Shown here one piece after another: positions 62,090-64,000 of a DNA stretch of 64,000 nucleotides. This DNA is from Auanema rhodensis (Eukaryota > Nematoda > Chromadorea > Rhabditida > Rhabditidae): NCBI GenBank assembly GCA_964057225.1, contig OZ059900.1, positions 15,887,638 to 15,951,637 on the forward strand. Reading direction: 5' to 3'. Numbering within the stretch: position 1 is the first letter of the stretch; each line of letters starts with the position of its first letter. The position numbers and the translations under genes are program-made. The notes under the pieces are model-generated. The model searched no databases. It was not told the DNA's origin and saw only the letters and a program-made list of their open reading frames with translations.

Positions 62090-63183
62090 CGCTGTAAACA
62101 AGGTTTTGACTTACGATTTCATGTGTTCAAACTCATGCAATGTCAATGAAACCTAGCTCAAAATTGTTCGTACAACGTCTAGTTCCACTTTCACGACAAA
62201 AAAACAGGGGTTAGAAAATTAAGGAAATTAGCATATTCTGAGGGCACGCCCCTTATGGCTAATATTGATTAAATCGATTTTTGTTCATATGAGTCGTCAA
62301 ATGCAACTAATTTCAGCGTGTTACATACTAAAATGAAGCATTTTACATGCTGAACACTAGAAAAATACAAAAACACAGTATTTCCCATGAGAAATATTTT
62401 ATTATGCTGGAAAACCAGTTTTTGGAAATTTCGCTGTAAACAAGGTTTTGACTTACGATTTCATGTGTTCAAACTCATGCAATGTCAATGAAACCTAGCT
62501 CAAAATTGTTCCTACAACGTCTAGTTCCACTTTCACGACAAAAAACAGGGGTTAGAAAATTAAGGAAATTAGCATATTCTGAGGGCACGCCCCTTATGGC
62601 TAATATTGATTAAATCGATTTTTGTTCATATGAGTCGTCAAATGCAACGAATTTCAGCGTGTTACATACTAAAATGAAGCATTTTACATGCTGAACACTA
62701 GAAAAATACAAAAACACAGTATTTCCCATGAGAAATATTTTATTATGCTGGAAAACCAGTTTTTGGAAATTTCGCTGTAAACAAGGTTTTGACTTACGAT
62801 TTCATGTGTTCAAACTCATGCAATGTCAATGAAACCTAGCTCAAAAGTGTTCCTACAACGTCTAGTTCCACTTTCACGACAACAAAACAGGGGTTAGAAA
62901 ATTAAGGAAATTAGCATATTCTGAGGGCACGCCCCTTATGGCTAATATTGATTAAATCGATTTTTGTTCATATGAGTCGTCAAATGCAACGAATTTCAGC
63001 GTGTTACATACTAAAATGAAGCATTTCACATGCTGAACACTAGAAAAATACAAAAACACAGTATTTCCTATGAGAAATATTTTATTATGCTGGAAAACCA
63101 GTTTTTTGAAATTTCGCTGTAAACAAGGTTTTGACTTACGATTTCATGTGTTCAAACTCATGCAATGTCAATGAAACCTAGCT
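62021..63183 (+). repeat. Short + satellite segment, copy 3
   Basis: About 3.4 monomers in + orientation, the same length (1163 bp) and variant order as 54508-55670, with AAAAGTGTT near 62847 as a new change. Confidence 0.93.
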
Positions 63184-63198
63184 TTTTTTCTTTTTTTC
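63181..63198. repeat. T-rich strand switch, copy 3
   Basis: Third GCT-T6-C-T7-C bridge, at an offset of 7513 bp from the first. It is followed by GTTGTGCGAAC and GCATGATAAAA monomers as in the other copies. Confidence 0.9.
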
Positions 63199-64000
63199 TA
63201 ACCCCTGTTTTTTTGTCGTGAAAGTGGAACTAGACGTTGTGCGAACAATTTTGAGCTAGGTTTCATTGACATTGCATGAGTTTGAACACATGAAATCGTA
63301 AGTCAAAACCTTGTTTACAGCGAAATTTCCAAAAACTGGTTTTCCAGCATGATAAAATATTTCTCATGGGAAATACTGTGTTTTTGTATTTTTCTAGTGT
63401 TCAGCATGTAAAATGCTTCATTTTAGTATGTAACACGCTGAAATTCGTTGCATTTGACGACTCATATGAACAAAAATCGATTTAATCAATATTAGCCATA
63501 AGGGGCGTGCCCTCAGAATATGCTAATTTCCTTAATTTTCTAACCCCTGTTTTTTTGTCGTGAAAGTGGAACTAGACGTTGTACAAACAATTTTGAGCTA
63601 GGTTTCATTGACATTGCATGAGTTTGAACACATGAAATCGTAAGTCAAAACCTTGTTTACAGCGAAATTTCCAAAAACTGGTTTTCCAGCATGATAAAAT
63701 ATTTCTCATGGGAAATACTGTGTTTTTGTATTTTTCTAGTGTTCAGCATGTAAAATGCTTCATTTTAGTATGTAACACGCTGAAATTCGTTGCATTTGAC
63801 GACTCATATGAACAAAAATCGATTTAATCAATATTAGCCATAAGGGGCGTGCCCCTCAGAATATGCTAATTTCCTTAATTTTCTACCCCCTGTTTTTTTG
63901 TCGTGAAAGTGGAACTAGACGTTGTACAAACAATTTTGAGCTAGGTTTCATTGACATTGCATGAGTTTGAACACATGAAATCGTAAGTCAAAACCTTGTT
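63181..64000 (-). repeat. - satellite segment running off the window
   Basis: About 2.4 monomers in reverse orientation up to the window edge, corresponding to 55668-56487. It contains the extra C in GTGCCCCTCAG and the CTACCCCC variant (about 63884). The array has not ended at 64000. Confidence 0.93.

Larger units (their letters stand above)
60431..64000. repeat. 3.6-kb module duplication, copy 2 (offset 7513)
   Basis: Second copy of 52918-56487, running to the window edge and probably beyond. Differences noticed are CTCATGGG versus CTCATGAG (60640), ACATTTTTG versus ACAATTTTG (61201), AAAAGTGTT versus AAAATTGTT (about 62847) and an extra C in GTGCCCCTCAG (about 63851-63855). Confidence 0.8.

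Noticed and set aside
1-64000. CRISPR array or other prokaryotic repeat system
   Set aside because: The repeat is 342 bp with no unique spacers, no cas-like genes and no prokaryotic gene density. The structure is that of a eukaryotic satellite.
1-64000. Alpha satellite, because 342 is twice 171
   Set aside because: No half-unit similarity is visible and the sequence has no resemblance that I can recognise to primate alpha satellite. Only the length agrees.
1-64000. A named insect satellite, such as a tenebrionid beetle family or the Drosophila 1.688 class
   Set aside because: Monomer length, AT content and inverted organisation are compatible with beetle satellites, but I cannot match the sequence from memory. 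The length differs from the 359-bp Drosophila class. A database search would be needed.

Overview
The whole 64-kb window is a single satellite DNA array. I see no protein-coding gene, no structural RNA gene, no recognisable transposon and no unique sequence. Every part can be assigned to one monomer of 342 bp with about 34% GC (117 G+C of 342 in the copy at 1027-1368), present roughly 187 times. This is eukaryotic heterochromatin, most likely centromeric or pericentromeric, from an animal (insect-like in style) or a plant. I could not identify the satellite family from memory, so I name no species. Below, '+' means the monomer orientation that begins TGAGGGCACGCC; the choice is arbitrary.

Layout: 1-20961 is head-to-tail in + orientation, 61 complete monomers with no net indel. 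About 20959-54511 is in - orientation, some 98 monomers, many one base shorter because of a T6/T7 tract. From 54.4 kb to the end the array flips repeatedly: + 54508-55670, - 55668-56899, + 56896-57717, - 57715-62024, + 62021-63183, - 63181-64000. There are therefore seven strand switches of three kinds: one at 20.96 kb, three copies of a hairpin-forming switch with perfect 69-bp arms (54390, 56778, 61903), and three copies of a T-rich switch (55668, 57715, 63181). Each kind shows 3-4 bp of shared sequence at the join. The paired switches behave as a module that has itself been copied.

On top of the 342-bp period lies a patchwork of recent large duplications, seen through shared rare variants: offset 5814 bp (17 monomers) in the + block; 7863, 4444 and 1710 bp in the long - block; and 7513 bp linking 52.9-56.5 kb to 60.4-64.0 kb. 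The two long blocks carry different private variants, so they appear to have homogenised separately.

Each monomer contains conserved short dyads (a GC-rich stem at the monomer start, AAATCGATTT, a TATTTC/GAAATA palindrome, CTGG-AAAA-CCAG, GAAATTTC), closely spaced A/T tracts, and a 17-bp site resembling the CENP-B box at 7 of 9 core positions. The few open reading frames are by-products of the repeat. All comparisons were made by eye at diagnostic positions, so identity statements are approximate.
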